Assembly (NCBI GenBank): GCA_900540955.1
Contig: UQIF01000006.1
Location: forward strand, 1-64,000
Source of the DNA: an uncultured Olsenella sp.
GTDB lineage: Bacteria > Actinomycetota > Coriobacteriia > Coriobacteriales > Atopobiaceae
Length of the DNA: 64,000 bases
Reading direction: 5' to 3'
How positions within the stretch are numbered: position 1 is the first letter of the stretch; each line of letters begins with the position of its first letter. A model generated the notes under the pieces. It was given only the letters and a program-made list of their open reading frames with translations, was not told where the DNA came from and searched no databases. Below, piece after piece: positions 1-8,284 of the stretch. The position numbers and the translations under genes are program-made.

Positions 1-176
1 TCGAGGACTGGGGCAAGCGCAAGCTCGCCTTTGAGATCGACAAGCTCACCGAGGGTGACTACACCCTTATCAACTTCCACGCAGATCCCACGCAGATCGC
101 CGAGCTCGACCGAGTTCTGCGCATCAACGACGCTGTCAAGCGCCACATGATCGTGCGCCGCGAGGACAGGGACTAA
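1..176 (+). CDS. rpsF: 30S ribosomal protein S6, C-terminal part
   Basis: Partial gene cut by the left edge; the reading frame starts at base 3 and ends with TAA at 174-176. The 57 visible residues begin EDWGKRKLAF and end RHMIVRRED RD, which is the characteristic S6 ending (RNA-binding beta strand followed by the basic RHMIVR stretch). S6 binds S18 and 16S rRNA in the small-subunit platform. The order rpsF-ssb-rpsR-rplI-dnaB that follows is the usual bacterial block, so the call is secure despite the truncation. Confidence 0.95.
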   Translation, partial: EDWGKRKLAFEIDKLTEGDYTLINFHADPTQIAELDRVLRINDAVKRHMIVRREDRD

Positions 177-222
177 GCATGGAGGCGCAGGCCGAGGCCT
201 GCACAGAGAGGGAGTGAGTTAG

Positions 223-723
223 ATGAGCATCAACAAAGTGATGATCACGGGCAACCTCACGAGGGACCCCGAGCTCCGCGCGACGGGCAGCGGCACACAG
301 ATCCTGCACTTCGGGGTCGCCGTCAACGACCGTCGCCGCAACCAGCAGACCGGTGAGTGGGAGGATTATCCCAACTTCGTCGACTGCGTGGTCTTCGGCG
401 CCCGCGCCGAACCTCTCTCTCGTTTTCTCACCAAGGGCTCGAAGGTCGCCATCGAAGGCAAGCTTCGCTACAGCTCTTGGGAGGCCAAGGAGGGCGGTCG
501 CCGCAGCAAGCTCGAGGTCGTCGTCGACGACCTGGACTTCCTCTCACAGAGAGGCGGCCAGCAGCAGGGCCAGGGCTATCAGGCCCCCGCTCCGCAGCAG
601 TACGCCCAGGTCAACCAGGGCTATCAGGCCTCGGCTCCCGCGTATGCGGCGCCTACGCCCGCTGCCCGTCCCGTCCAGACCCCGCCCCCGGCGGACGTCT
701 ACGACGAGGACATCCCGTTCTAA
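223..723 (+). CDS. ssb: Single-stranded DNA-binding protein
   Basis: Coats and protects single-stranded DNA during replication and repair and recruits partner proteins through its tail. The 166-residue protein has an OB-fold over about residues 1-108 (MSINKVMITGNLTRDPELR start), a Gln/Pro/Ala-rich flexible linker (about 112-155) and the acidic tip DEDIPF, the conserved partner-docking peptide. A purine-rich RBS (agagagggagtg) precedes ATG at 223. It lies between rpsF and rpsR, 46 bases after the S6 stop, as in most Gram-positive genomes. Confidence 0.97.
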   Translation: MSINKVMITGNLTRDPELRATGSGTQILHFGVAVNDRRRNQQTGEWEDYPNFVDCVVFGARAEPLSRFLTKGSKVAIEGKLRYSSWEAKEGGRRSKLEVVVDDLDFLSQRGGQQQGQGYQAPAPQQYAQVNQGYQASAPAYAAPTPAARPVQTPPPADVYDEDIPF

Positions 724-765
724 ACACCGGCGGCCATCGGCCGCCATACGAAAGGCAACATAGAC

Positions 766-1038
766 ATGGCTCAGCAGAAGCAAGATTTTTCGCGCCAGCC
801 GCGTCGCAAGTTCTGCCAGTTCTGCAAGGAGGAGACTGCGTTCATCGATTACAAGGACACGCAGCTTCTTCGTAAGTACATGACCGATCGCGGCAAGATC
901 AAGCCGCGCCGCGTCACTGGCGCTTGCACGCAGCACCAGAGGGACATCGCCAACGCGATCAAGCGCGCTCGCGAGATGGCCCTTCTGCCCTACACCGTTC
1001 CCGTGGTCTCCAGCCGCGGCGGCCGTAGCCGCGGTTAG
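766..1038 (+). CDS. rpsR: 30S ribosomal protein S18
   Basis: Primary 16S-rRNA-binding protein that pairs with S6. The 90 residues contain the family signature RRVTGACTQHQRDIA and the ending REMALLPYT. A CQFC pair near the N-terminus (Cys17, Cys20) plus the Cys and His in ACTQHQ form the Cys-rich zinc-binding version of S18. The start ATG at 766 follows an aaagg RBS, and the gene lies 42 bases after ssb, probably in the same transcript. Confidence 0.97.
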   Translation: MAQQKQDFSRQPRRKFCQFCKEETAFIDYKDTQLLRKYMTDRGKIKPRRVTGACTQHQRDIANAIKRAREMALLPYTVPVVSSRGGRSRG

Positions 1039-1073
1039 CAACCGGAACCGCTTCGAGAAAGGGCGTTTAAGCT

Positions 1074-2132
1074 GTGGGTTCTTCGCACAACAACGGGCAG
1101 CCTCCTATACCTGAGGGGATGCACGGGGTAAGCGGACCGCAGCGGGAGTGTGACCTCGTCGTATGGAGCGATCGCCAAAACAGCGATCCAAAGAAGACCT
1201 CGGTCATCATTCCTCTTGCCCTTTGCGTTGCAGGGGCGCTCTCGGCGACGATCGCGCCGCCGATGGCCTGTCTGCTCATGGGGTTCGGAACCCTGTGCGC
1301 AGGCGCCGGCAGGGGTAAGGGAGCGCAAATCCTCATCGCTGCCGGGACGCTCGTGCTTTGCGGCGTCGGCGGCGCCTATTTTGGCGTCGACTCGGTGCCG
1401 AACGCGCTGATCGTCGGCGTTCTCTCGCTCGCATCGGCCTTTGCGGTCGAGAAGGGCGGGATGCGTCCGGGGGTCGCGTGCGTTATCGTCGCGCTTGCCG
1501 CGGCAGCCCAAATCGGGGCTGCCGTTGTGGTCGCGATGATGGCGAACGCGAGTGTAGGCGACTCGTTTATCGGGGTGCTCGCGGCTAACCCGCAGCTCCT
1601 CGAGTCCGCCGGCCTCGACGCCGCCGGGCGCTCGCTCGTTGAGTGGGCGGTCAGGACCTTCTGGCCCGCCGCGTTCTCCACGACCGCGCTGATCGAGTTC
1701 CTCTGCGCGTATGCGGGTTGCGGGCTCGCCGCCCGCCGCCTGCGCGACCGCAAGGTCGAGTGGCCGGATTTCGGTCTCTACGACCTGCCGCTTTGGGTCG
1801 TGGCGGTCTTCGTCGCGTCCCTTGCCGGCTGCGCCGCCTGGTATACCCACCAGGAAGCCACCGGCAACGCGCTTCTCATGGTCTCGGGCAATGTCCTTTT
1901 GACCGTGCGCTACGCGTTGGCGGCCCAAGGCCTCGCGGTCCTCGCGTGGCAGGCGCGGGCCCGAAAGGTCCCGAGGCTTACCTGCGCGGCCGTGGTCCTG
2001 GTGGCCATGTATCTCGAGGCGCAGTTCATCGTAATGAGCGTCGTGGGGCTCTTGGACATCTGGGGCAACTTCCGCCACCTTCCGCGTGGCGAGGAGCAGC
2101 AGCCGGTCCAAGGCGAACCGAAGCAAGATTAA
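1074..2132 (+). CDS. YybS-like multi-pass membrane protein (DUF2232 type)
   Basis: Predicted integral membrane protein of 352 residues starting with GTG at 1074 behind gagaaagg. After a polar N-terminus of about 40 residues there are about eight hydrophobic segments, in pairs around 45-80, 95-150, 215-245 and 255-330. The length, topology and position between rpsR and rplI match the DUF2232/YybS family, whose function is unknown. The polar head is not typical of the family. The family call rests on topology and context, not on a catalytic motif. Confidence 0.7.
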   Translation: MGSSHNNGQPPIPEGMHGVSGPQRECDLVVWSDRQNSDPKKTSVIIPLALCVAGALSATIAPPMACLLMGFGTLCAGAGRGKGAQILIAAGTLVLCGVGGAYFGVDSVPNALIVGVLSLASAFAVEKGGMRPGVACVIVALAAAAQIGAAVVVAMMANASVGDSFIGVLAANPQLLESAGLDAAGRSLVEWAVRTFWPAAFSTTALIEFLCAYAGCGLAARRLRDRKVEWPDFGLYDLPLWVVAVFVASLAGCAAWYTHQEATGNALLMVSGNVLLTVRYALAAQGLAVLAWQARARKVPRLTCAAVVLVAMYLEAQFIVMSVVGLLDIWGNFRHLPRGEEQQPVQGEPKQD

Positions 2133-2167
2133 GGGTCGGCGCAAGTCGACCGACGAAGGAGTATCCC

Positions 2168-2698
2168 ATGAAAGTCATCCTCCTTGAGGAGCTTCGGGGT
2201 AAGGGCGGCGAGGGCGACATCGTAGAGGTCGCTCAGGGCTTCGCGGAGAACTTCCTGTTCCCCAACCAGAAGGCCCAGCCCGCCACCCCGGGCAACATCA
2301 AGCAGCTCGAGCAGCGCCGTCGCAACATTGAGAAGCGCGAGGCCGAGCGTATTGCCACCGCGGAGGCCATGAAGGCCGCCATCGATGGCAAGACCGTCAC
2401 CGTCGACGCCAAGATCGGCGAGGAGGGCCAGCTGTTCGGCTCCATCACCGCCGCTATGGTCGCCGACGCGATCGAGGCTCAGCTTGGCACCGCCGTCGAC
2501 CGCAAGCGCGTCGGCCGCGGCAACGCCATCAAGAGCGTCGGCGCCCACACCGTGCCGGTCAACTTCTACCGCGACATCACCGCCGAGGTCACCGTCCTCG
2601 TCGGCGTCACGGCCGAGGCTGCCGCCGACGAGGCCGCTGAGGAGGCCGAGGTCGAGCAGGCCGAGGCTGCCGAGGAGACCGCCGAGGTCGCCGAGTAG
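2168..2698 (+). CDS. rplI: 50S ribosomal protein L9
   Basis: Large-subunit protein that binds 23S rRNA near the L1 stalk. ATG at 2168 is preceded by gaaggag. The N-terminal domain MKVILLEELRGKGGEGDIV...FLFPNQKA is diagnostic; the long connecting helix (about 45-75) and C-terminal domain follow. At 176 residues it is longer than the usual 148 or so because of an Ala/Glu-rich acidic tail (about 147-176). The frame is open far upstream, but the RBS and the family start support 2168. Confidence 0.96.
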   Translation: MKVILLEELRGKGGEGDIVEVAQGFAENFLFPNQKAQPATPGNIKQLEQRRRNIEKREAERIATAEAMKAAIDGKTVTVDAKIGEEGQLFGSITAAMVADAIEAQLGTAVDRKRVGRGNAIKSVGAHTVPVNFYRDITAEVTVLVGVTAEAAADEAAEEAEVEQAEAAEETAEVAE

Positions 2699-3181
2699 TC
2701 ACTGTTTTTTCGCTCCCTCTTTTAACTGGGGTTTTCTACAAAACCCGCAGGTAAGCGAGTGGCTTATAAACAGCAGACAAGCGCGTGTAACCAGCGCAAA
2801 TGCCCCCGAGCACCAAACGAGGTGCCCGGGGGTTTCTTCTTGACAATACTGAAACAAGGCCTCTACCTGCGACTTTGGTGCAAATGCCCAGAAGCACCTA
2901 AGGTCCTTCTGTGTAAATGGCCTGTTCAACTGGGCTTATGCTGATTGTTGAAAACATGTCGATAACTGTCGAGCTGTAAGGCGCGGACGATTGTTGAAAA
3001 CGTTGAAAAGTCAAGTAAGGCCCGCTTAAACCCTCGACCACGTGTTGAAACATCGATACGACTCAGAAAACACGTAGCCAATCGACCTGTTTTGGAGAAT
3101 CCCGACCCCTTTGGCGCCGTCGATTCGGCTTCGACGGCAGCTCGGTAGAATAGATGCCACGCAATCGACGAAAGGCATACG
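2699..3181 (+). other. 483-base intergenic region with terminator and GTTGAAAA repeats
   Basis: No gene is supported here. The left part holds an intrinsic terminator for the ribosomal operon (2803-2840). The right part is less GC-rich and contains four copies of the 7-mer GTTGAAA: TGTTGAAAA at 2946-2954 and 2992-3000, CGTTGAAAA at 3001-3009 and TGTTGAAAC at 3043-3051. On the opposite strand these read TTTTCAACA, 7 of 9 identical to the DnaA-box consensus TTATCCACA. A possible -10 (tagaat) for dnaB lies near 3146. Confidence 0.6.
2803..2840 (+). terminator. Intrinsic terminator after rplI
   Basis: Twelve-bp stem (cccccgagcacc with ggtgcccggggg, one mismatch), 6-base loop aaacga, followed by tttcttctt. 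It closes the rpsF-rplI transcription unit about 105 bases past the stop. Confidence 0.8.
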
Positions 3182-4570
3182 GTGGCTGACGACTACGGGA
3201 TCAACCCGACGAAGATGACGATGGAGGAGGGGCGCGACATGCCCCAGGACCTCGAGGCGGAGTCCTCGGTCCTCTCGGCCATGATGATCAGCGCCGAGGC
3301 GCTCCAGGAGTGCTTGATCGGCCTTACGCCGGATGATTTCTTCCACCCGTCCAACCGCATCGTCTTTATGGCAATGCGCGAGATGTTCGACAAGAACCTC
3401 CCCATCGACGCCATCAGCTTGGCCGACCAGCTGCGCACTCAAGGCGACCTCGACCGAATCGGCGGCCGCTCCTTCCTGCTCGGTCTCGGCAACAACTCGT
3501 TGGCCCTCGTCGGTTGGCGTCGGCACATCGAGATGCTTCACCGCGACACCACCCTGCGCAAGATGATCCAGGCCTCCGCCCAGATCTCCGCGCTCGCATT
3601 CGACGCCCCCGAGGATACCAAGGAGGTCGTCGACAGGGCCGAGAAGCTGCTGCTCGACGTCACCAACCGCGACGTTCGCCAAAGCGAGCAGAGCCTTGAG
3701 GAGATCATGGGCGAGCTCTATGAGGAGCTCGAGGAGCAGTCGATGTCGGGGGAGAAGACCCTCGGTGTTCAGACTGGCTTCCCGAAAATCGACGAGTGCC
3801 TGCTCGGCCTGCGCCCCGGTCAGATGATCGTTCTCGGCGCGCGACCCGGTGTCGGCAAGACCTCCTTCGCACTCAACTTGGCCACGAACGCCGCCTATCA
3901 CGGCGCCTCGGTCGCGTTCTTCTCGCTTGAGATGTCGAAGGCCGAGATCGCGCAGCGCCTCCTGGCCGCGGAGGCGCGCATCGGCCTGCAGGAGATTCGC
4001 TCCGCTCGCATCCGAGACGACCAGTGGCCGCAGATCCTCGAGGCCGTGAACCAGCTGAGCCAGCTGGACATCGTCATCGACGACACTCCGGGCACCACCG
4101 TGACCGAGGTCCGAGCAAAGGCGCGCCGCATGCTGCGCGGAAAGAAGCTCGGCGTCGTGATTCTCGACTACCTGCAGCTCGTCTCGCCGCCGCAGGGTGG
4201 ACACCGCGCCGACTCGCGCGCTACCGAGGTCGGCGAGATGTCGCGTGGCATCAAGATCATGGCTAAGGACCTCGAAGTCCCTGTCGTCGCGCTTTCGCAG
4301 CTCAACCGTACCGTCGAGAACCGCACCGGCAAGCGCCCGCAGCTTTCCGACCTGCGTGAGTCCGGCTCCATCGAGCAGGACGCCGACATTGTCTGCTTCC
4401 TCGACCGTTCCATGAACGAGGACGAGGCGGCGCGCGAGGACCGTCCCGCCGTCGGCGAGACGACCTTCATCATCGCCAAGAACCGCTCCGGCTCCCTGGC
4501 CGACGTCCCTTTGACCTTCCTCGCGAGCTCCACCAAGTTCGTGGAGATCGACAACCGATACGAGGACTAG
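3182..4570 (+). CDS. dnaB: Replicative DNA helicase
   Basis: Hexameric 5'-3' helicase at the replication fork. The 462-residue protein starts with GTG at 3182, after acgaaaggcatacg. It has the N-terminal DnaB domain (about 20-125) and a RecA-type ATPase domain (about 185-455) with Walker A GARPGVGKT at 219-227, the switch region FFSLEMSK, Walker B VVILDYLQL and the ending FIIAKNRSG. Length is normal and no intein is present. It follows the rplI operon after its own promoter region. Confidence 0.97.
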   Translation: MADDYGINPTKMTMEEGRDMPQDLEAESSVLSAMMISAEALQECLIGLTPDDFFHPSNRIVFMAMREMFDKNLPIDAISLADQLRTQGDLDRIGGRSFLLGLGNNSLALVGWRRHIEMLHRDTTLRKMIQASAQISALAFDAPEDTKEVVDRAEKLLLDVTNRDVRQSEQSLEEIMGELYEELEEQSMSGEKTLGVQTGFPKIDECLLGLRPGQMIVLGARPGVGKTSFALNLATNAAYHGASVAFFSLEMSKAEIAQRLLAAEARIGLQEIRSARIRDDQWPQILEAVNQLSQLDIVIDDTPGTTVTEVRAKARRMLRGKKLGVVILDYLQLVSPPQGGHRADSRATEVGEMSRGIKIMAKDLEVPVVALSQLNRTVENRTGKRPQLSDLRESGSIEQDADIVCFLDRSMNEDEAAREDRPAVGETTFIIAKNRSGSLADVPLTFLASSTKFVEIDNRYED

Positions 4571-4578
4571 CCTGCCGA

Positions 4579-4627
4579 TCCAGCCAGGCAAAAACGCCTG
4601 CCAAATCAGACAGGCTGATTTGGCAGG
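4579..4627 (+). repeat. Palindromic intergenic repeat / terminator between dnaB and purA
   Basis: A perfect 13-bp inverted repeat (cctgccaaatcag at 4597-4609, ctgatttggcagg at 4615-4627, 5-base loop) can form a dnaB terminator. The block 4579-4618 is nearly identical, in reverse complement, to 30932-30970 upstream of purC (one substitution and one single-base indel over about 40 bases), and related palindromes occur at 13986-14034, 26931-26961 and 9029-9087. This marks it as a dispersed repeat and not a private terminator. Confidence 0.75.
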
Positions 4628-4659
4628 TTAACCTGCTGCTTCTGGCGGGCGTATAAGCG

Positions 4660-4665
4660 TATAAT
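4660..4665 (+). promoter_or_regulatory. -10 element of the purA promoter
   Basis: TATAAT at 4660-4665 places a transcript start near 4672, about 30 bases before the purA ATG at 4703. No good -35 is visible at 17 bp. Confidence 0.55.
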
Positions 4666-4702
4666 CTTTCTTTGTATGTCTCAAAACAAAGAGAGGAAGC
4701 TC

Positions 4703-5983
4703 ATGTCGGCATCAGTTCTCGTGGGTACTCAGTGGGGCGACGAGGGCAAGGGTAAGGTCACCGACCTTATTTCCGGCGACTTCGACGTTGTCTGCCGCTA
4801 CGCCGGCGGCGCGAACGCTGGCCACACCGTCGTCGCAAACGGCAAGAAGCTCGCGCTTCACCAGGTTCCGTCCGGCGTCATGTACGAGGGCACCTATCCT
4901 GTGATCGGCAACGGCTGCATCGTTGATCCCGAGGTTCTTCTCGGCGAGATCGATATGCTGGCCGAGCAGGGCATCTCTGCCTCCAACCTCAAGATCTCGG
5001 GCAACGCTCACATCGTCATGCCGTACCACAAGGATCTCGACGGCGCCCACGAGAAGAAGCTCGGCAAGAACCTCATCGGCACCACCAAGCGTGGCGTCGG
5101 TCCCTGCTATATGGACAAGATGAACCGCATCGGCCTGCGCATCCAGGACATGCTCGACGAGAAGATCTTCCGTGAGAAGCTCGAGGCGGCCCTCGCCTAC
5201 ATCAACCCGATTCTCGAGAAGGTCTACGAGATGCCGACCTACACGGTCGAGCAGATCTGCGAGACCTACCTGCCGTACGCCGAGCGCATCCGCCCCTACA
5301 TCGTCGAGTCCTCGCTGTTCCTCAACGAGCAGCTCGAGAGCGGCAAGAGCATTCTCTTTGAGGGCGCCCAGGCCACGATGCTCGACATCGACCACGGCAC
5401 CTACCCGTTCGTGACCTCCTCCAACTGCACCGCCGGCGGCGCCGTCACCGGCTCCGGCGTCGGCCCGACCCACATCGACCGCGTCCTGGGCGTTGCCAAG
5501 GCCTACCTCACCCGCGTCGGCTCCGGTCCCTTCCCGACCGAGCTCTCCGGTGAGCTCAACGACCGTCTTTGCGAGGCTGGCCACGAGTACGGCGTGACCA
5601 CCGGCCGCCGCCGTCGCTGCGGTTGGTACGACGCCGTGGTCGTCAACTACGCCGCCCGTGTCAACGGCCTTACCGACCTCGCCATCACCAAGCTCGACGT
5701 CCTCGGCTGCCTGGACGAGATCAAGGTCTGCGTCGCCTACGAGTGCGACGGCAAGATCTACAAGACCGTCCCCGAGCACCAGAGCGTGTTCTATCACGCC
5801 AAGCCCGTCTACGAGACGCTCCCCGGCTGGAAGTGCGACATCTCCAACGTCCGCAACTTCTATCAGCTCCCGCGCGAGGCCAAGGACTACATCGACTTCC
5901 TCGAGCAGGTTTCCGGCGTCCGCGCGAGCATCATCACCGTGGGTCCCGACCGCGAGCAGACCATCAACCGCTACTGGAAATAA
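4703..5983 (+). CDS. purA: Adenylosuccinate synthetase
   Basis: Condenses IMP and aspartate with GTP to adenylosuccinate, the first committed step to AMP. The 426-residue protein has the P-loop GDEGKGK at 12-18 with catalytic Asp13, the motif GTTKRGVGPCY, GAQATMLDIDHGTYPFVTSS and TTGRRRRCGWYD. An in-frame ATG at 4676 lies only about 11 bases after TATAAT and has no RBS; ATG at 4703 has gagaggaag 5-13 bases upstream, so 4703 is preferred. purB, for the following step, lies at 25552. Confidence 0.97.
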   Translation: MSASVLVGTQWGDEGKGKVTDLISGDFDVVCRYAGGANAGHTVVANGKKLALHQVPSGVMYEGTYPVIGNGCIVDPEVLLGEIDMLAEQGISASNLKISGNAHIVMPYHKDLDGAHEKKLGKNLIGTTKRGVGPCYMDKMNRIGLRIQDMLDEKIFREKLEAALAYINPILEKVYEMPTYTVEQICETYLPYAERIRPYIVESSLFLNEQLESGKSILFEGAQATMLDIDHGTYPFVTSSNCTAGGAVTGSGVGPTHIDRVLGVAKAYLTRVGSGPFPTELSGELNDRLCEAGHEYGVTTGRRRRCGWYDAVVVNYAARVNGLTDLAITKLDVLGCLDEIKVCVAYECDGKIYKTVPEHQSVFYHAKPVYETLPGWKCDISNVRNFYQLPREAKDYIDFLEQVSGVRASIITVGPDREQTINRYWK

Positions 5984-5999
5984 GAGGCATCGCGCATCC

Positions 6000-6956
6000 G
6001 TGGCTTGTAAACCATTTGCCATAGTCTGCGACAGCACCTGCGACCTCCCGCCCGAGATCATCTCGAGGCTGGAGGTCGTGTACGTCCCGCTCGGCGTCGA
6101 GATCGCCGGGCGCGTCCTCATGGACGGCGCAGACCGCGACGAGGCCGTGGCGCTGCTGGGCCGTCGCAAGTCGGGTCGAATCGAGCTTCTTTCCAAGGAG
6201 CGCCTGCTCGACATCTACCGCTGCTTGATCGACGAGGGCTACGACCGCATCGTGACGGTCTGCTCGTCGCTCATGAACACCGGTTCCTGGAACGCTGCCG
6301 AGGAGGCCGCCGCCGAGCTTTCCGACGCCGCCCACATGCTTCGCACCGTCGACGCGGGCGTGAGCTCGGTCGGGCTCGGCATGGTCGTCGAGCGCCTTGC
6401 CATGGCACGTGAGGCCGGCGTCGGGTTCGATGAGGCCATCGCCCGCTCGCGCGCCTTCGCCCGAGAGGTCCGGGTTCTCTTTATCCCGGAGGCGTCTTCC
6501 CCCTTTATACGCGGGAACCTCCGCAGCCGAAAGAGCGGCATCATGGCCAAGGCTTCCTCCCTGCGCCTGCGCGTGGTGGGCGAGAGGACCTTGTTCCTTA
6601 TGGCCAGGGGGGAGTCGACGGCGCTCGCTCGCTCGACCGACCTCTCGGATCTGTGCGGCCACGCCGCGCATGCCATGAGCTCGATCTCGGCGCAGGAAGG
6701 CGAGCTCGTCCACGCCGTCATCGGCATGGGCGGCTCCAAGGCCCTGCGAGCGCTCGAGAAACCGCTCGATACCAACGAGTTCTGCTCGACGATGCTCGGG
6801 CGCGGTCTCATCTCGCCCTCGATTTTGGCGAGCGTCGGCCCCGACGCCGCGGGTGTTGCCTTCGCGCCGCGCAAGGCATATATGGAAGCGGGGGCCGGGA
6901 GGCTTCTTCCCAAGGGCATCGTCTATACCAAATTGGCTACAAATACCACCAACTAG
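6000..6956 (+). CDS. DegV-family fatty-acid-binding protein
   Basis: 318 residues starting with GTG at 6000, only 16 bases after purA, with taagaggc as a weak RBS. The N-terminus FAIVCDSTCDLPPEI and the middle VCSSLMNTGSWNAA match the DegV/FakB family, whose characterised members bind fatty acids and in Staphylococcus present them to the kinase FakA. The C-terminal half has the family LRSRKSGIMAKASSL segment. No FakA partner is visible here, so the lipid role is family-based inference. Tight spacing suggests co-transcription with purA. Confidence 0.85.
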   Translation: MACKPFAIVCDSTCDLPPEIISRLEVVYVPLGVEIAGRVLMDGADRDEAVALLGRRKSGRIELLSKERLLDIYRCLIDEGYDRIVTVCSSLMNTGSWNAAEEAAAELSDAAHMLRTVDAGVSSVGLGMVVERLAMAREAGVGFDEAIARSRAFAREVRVLFIPEASSPFIRGNLRSRKSGIMAKASSLRLRVVGERTLFLMARGESTALARSTDLSDLCGHAAHAMSSISAQEGELVHAVIGMGGSKALRALEKPLDTNEFCSTMLGRGLISPSILASVGPDAAGVAFAPRKAYMEAGAGRLLPKGIVYTKLATNTTN

Positions 6957-6984
6957 CTGCACTTCTTTTTAAATTGGAGGCATC

Positions 6985-8274
6985 ATGGGCACTTGTGAGA
7001 CGGTCGATATTCTTCTGCTGGGCGCCGGCGGGCGCGAGCACGCTCTTCTTTGCAAGTTGGCCGAGTCCCCGCGCGCGGGCAAGATCTACGTGGCGCCGGG
7101 CAACGGCGGCATGTACGATCTGGCGACCAAGGTCGAGCTGAACGACGCGGATCCCGTGGCCGTGGCCGAGTGGGCCCGCGAAAACGGCATCGGCCTCGTG
7201 GTTATCGGCCCTGAGGCGCCGCTCGTGGCAGGTGTCGCAGACGCTGTGCGCGCGGCGGGCATCCCGTGCTTCGGCCCCAACGGCCAGGCTGCCCAGATGG
7301 AGGGCTCGAAGAAGTTCGCCAAGCAGGTCATGTCGCGCGCCGGCGTGCCCACCGCCGCCTACCGCAGCTTTACCGACGAGGCCGCCTGCGCGGCCTATGT
7401 CCAGCAGGTTGGCGGCCCCATCGTGGTCAAGGCCGACGGCCTTGCCGCCGGCAAGGGCGTCATCGTGGCAAAGACCACCGAGGAGGCCCTCGAGGGCGTC
7501 CACGAGTGCTTCAGCGGTGTCTTCGGCGACGCCGGTGCGACCGTCGTCGTGGAGGAGATGATGGAGGGCCCCGAGTGCTCGCTTCTGGCCCTCACCGACG
7601 GCAAGACCCTTGTGCCCCTGGCCACCTCGCAGGACCACAAGCGCGCCCTCGACGGCGACCTCGGCCCCAACACGGGCGGCATGGGCGTCTACAGCCCGGT
7701 GCCCATGGTCACCGACGAGGAGCTCGAGACCATGATCGACATCGAGAAGCGCGTCGTCGCCGAGCTCGCCGCCGAGGGCATCACCTACTCCGGCTGCCTC
7801 TACGGCGGCTTCATGCTCACCAAGGACGGCCCGAAGGTCCTCGAGTTCAACGCCCGCTTCGGCGACCCCGAGACCCAGGTCGTGCTGCCGCGCATGAAGG
7901 CCGACCTCGTCGACGTCTTCCTCGCCTGCGACAACGGCACCCTCGACCCCAAGGACGTCCGCTGGGGCGACGACTGGGCCGTCTCGGTCGTGCTGACCTC
8001 CGCCGGCTACCCCGGCTCCTACGAGAAGGGCAAGGTCATCAGCGGCATCGAGGACGCCCGCGCCATGGACGGCGTGACCGTCTACCATGCGGGCACCAAG
8101 CTCGACGACGAGGGCCGCGTGCTCACCAACGGCGGCCGCGTGCTCGACGTCACCGCCGTGGCGCCGACCTTCGAGGAGGCCCGCAACCTCGCCTACGCCG
8201 CCTGCGAGAAGATCGACTTCGACGGCAAGACCTACCGCTCCGACATCGGCCTGCGCTGCATCCAGGGCCGCTAG
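6985..8274 (+). CDS. purD: Phosphoribosylamine-glycine ligase (GAR synthetase)
   Basis: ATP-grasp ligase joining glycine to phosphoribosylamine, the second step of purine synthesis. The 429-residue protein shows the N-terminal ILLLGAGGREHAL, the ATP-grasp core KADGLAAGKGV and the PurD signature ARFGDPETQVVLPRM. ATG at 6985 follows ggagg at 6976-6980. It lies 28 bases after the DegV gene and 10 bases before a Nudix gene, so 4703-8998 may be one transcript. The other pur genes here (purA, purB, purC) are dispersed. Confidence 0.97.
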   Translation: MGTCETVDILLLGAGGREHALLCKLAESPRAGKIYVAPGNGGMYDLATKVELNDADPVAVAEWARENGIGLVVIGPEAPLVAGVADAVRAAGIPCFGPNGQAAQMEGSKKFAKQVMSRAGVPTAAYRSFTDEAACAAYVQQVGGPIVVKADGLAAGKGVIVAKTTEEALEGVHECFSGVFGDAGATVVVEEMMEGPECSLLALTDGKTLVPLATSQDHKRALDGDLGPNTGGMGVYSPVPMVTDEELETMIDIEKRVVAELAAEGITYSGCLYGGFMLTKDGPKVLEFNARFGDPETQVVLPRMKADLVDVFLACDNGTLDPKDVRWGDDWAVSVVLTSAGYPGSYEKGKVISGIEDARAMDGVTVYHAGTKLDDEGRVLTNGGRVLDVTAVAPTFEEARNLAYAACEKIDFDGKTYRSDIGLRCIQGR

Positions 8275-8284
8275 GGAGAAACCC

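Noticed and set aside
2841..3181. Chromosomal origin (oriC)
   Set aside because: No dnaA or dnaN gene, no exact DnaA boxes and no clear unwinding element; only degenerate repeats.
4676..4702. Earlier in-frame ATG for purA
   Set aside because: It lies about 11 bases after TATAAT with no RBS; ATG 4703 has a good RBS and the family start.
3026..6214. Long antisense reading frames opposite dnaB and purA (3026-4591 and 4712-6214)
   Set aside because: They mirror strongly GC3-biased genes in another frame, have no RBS or family features, and are compositional shadows.
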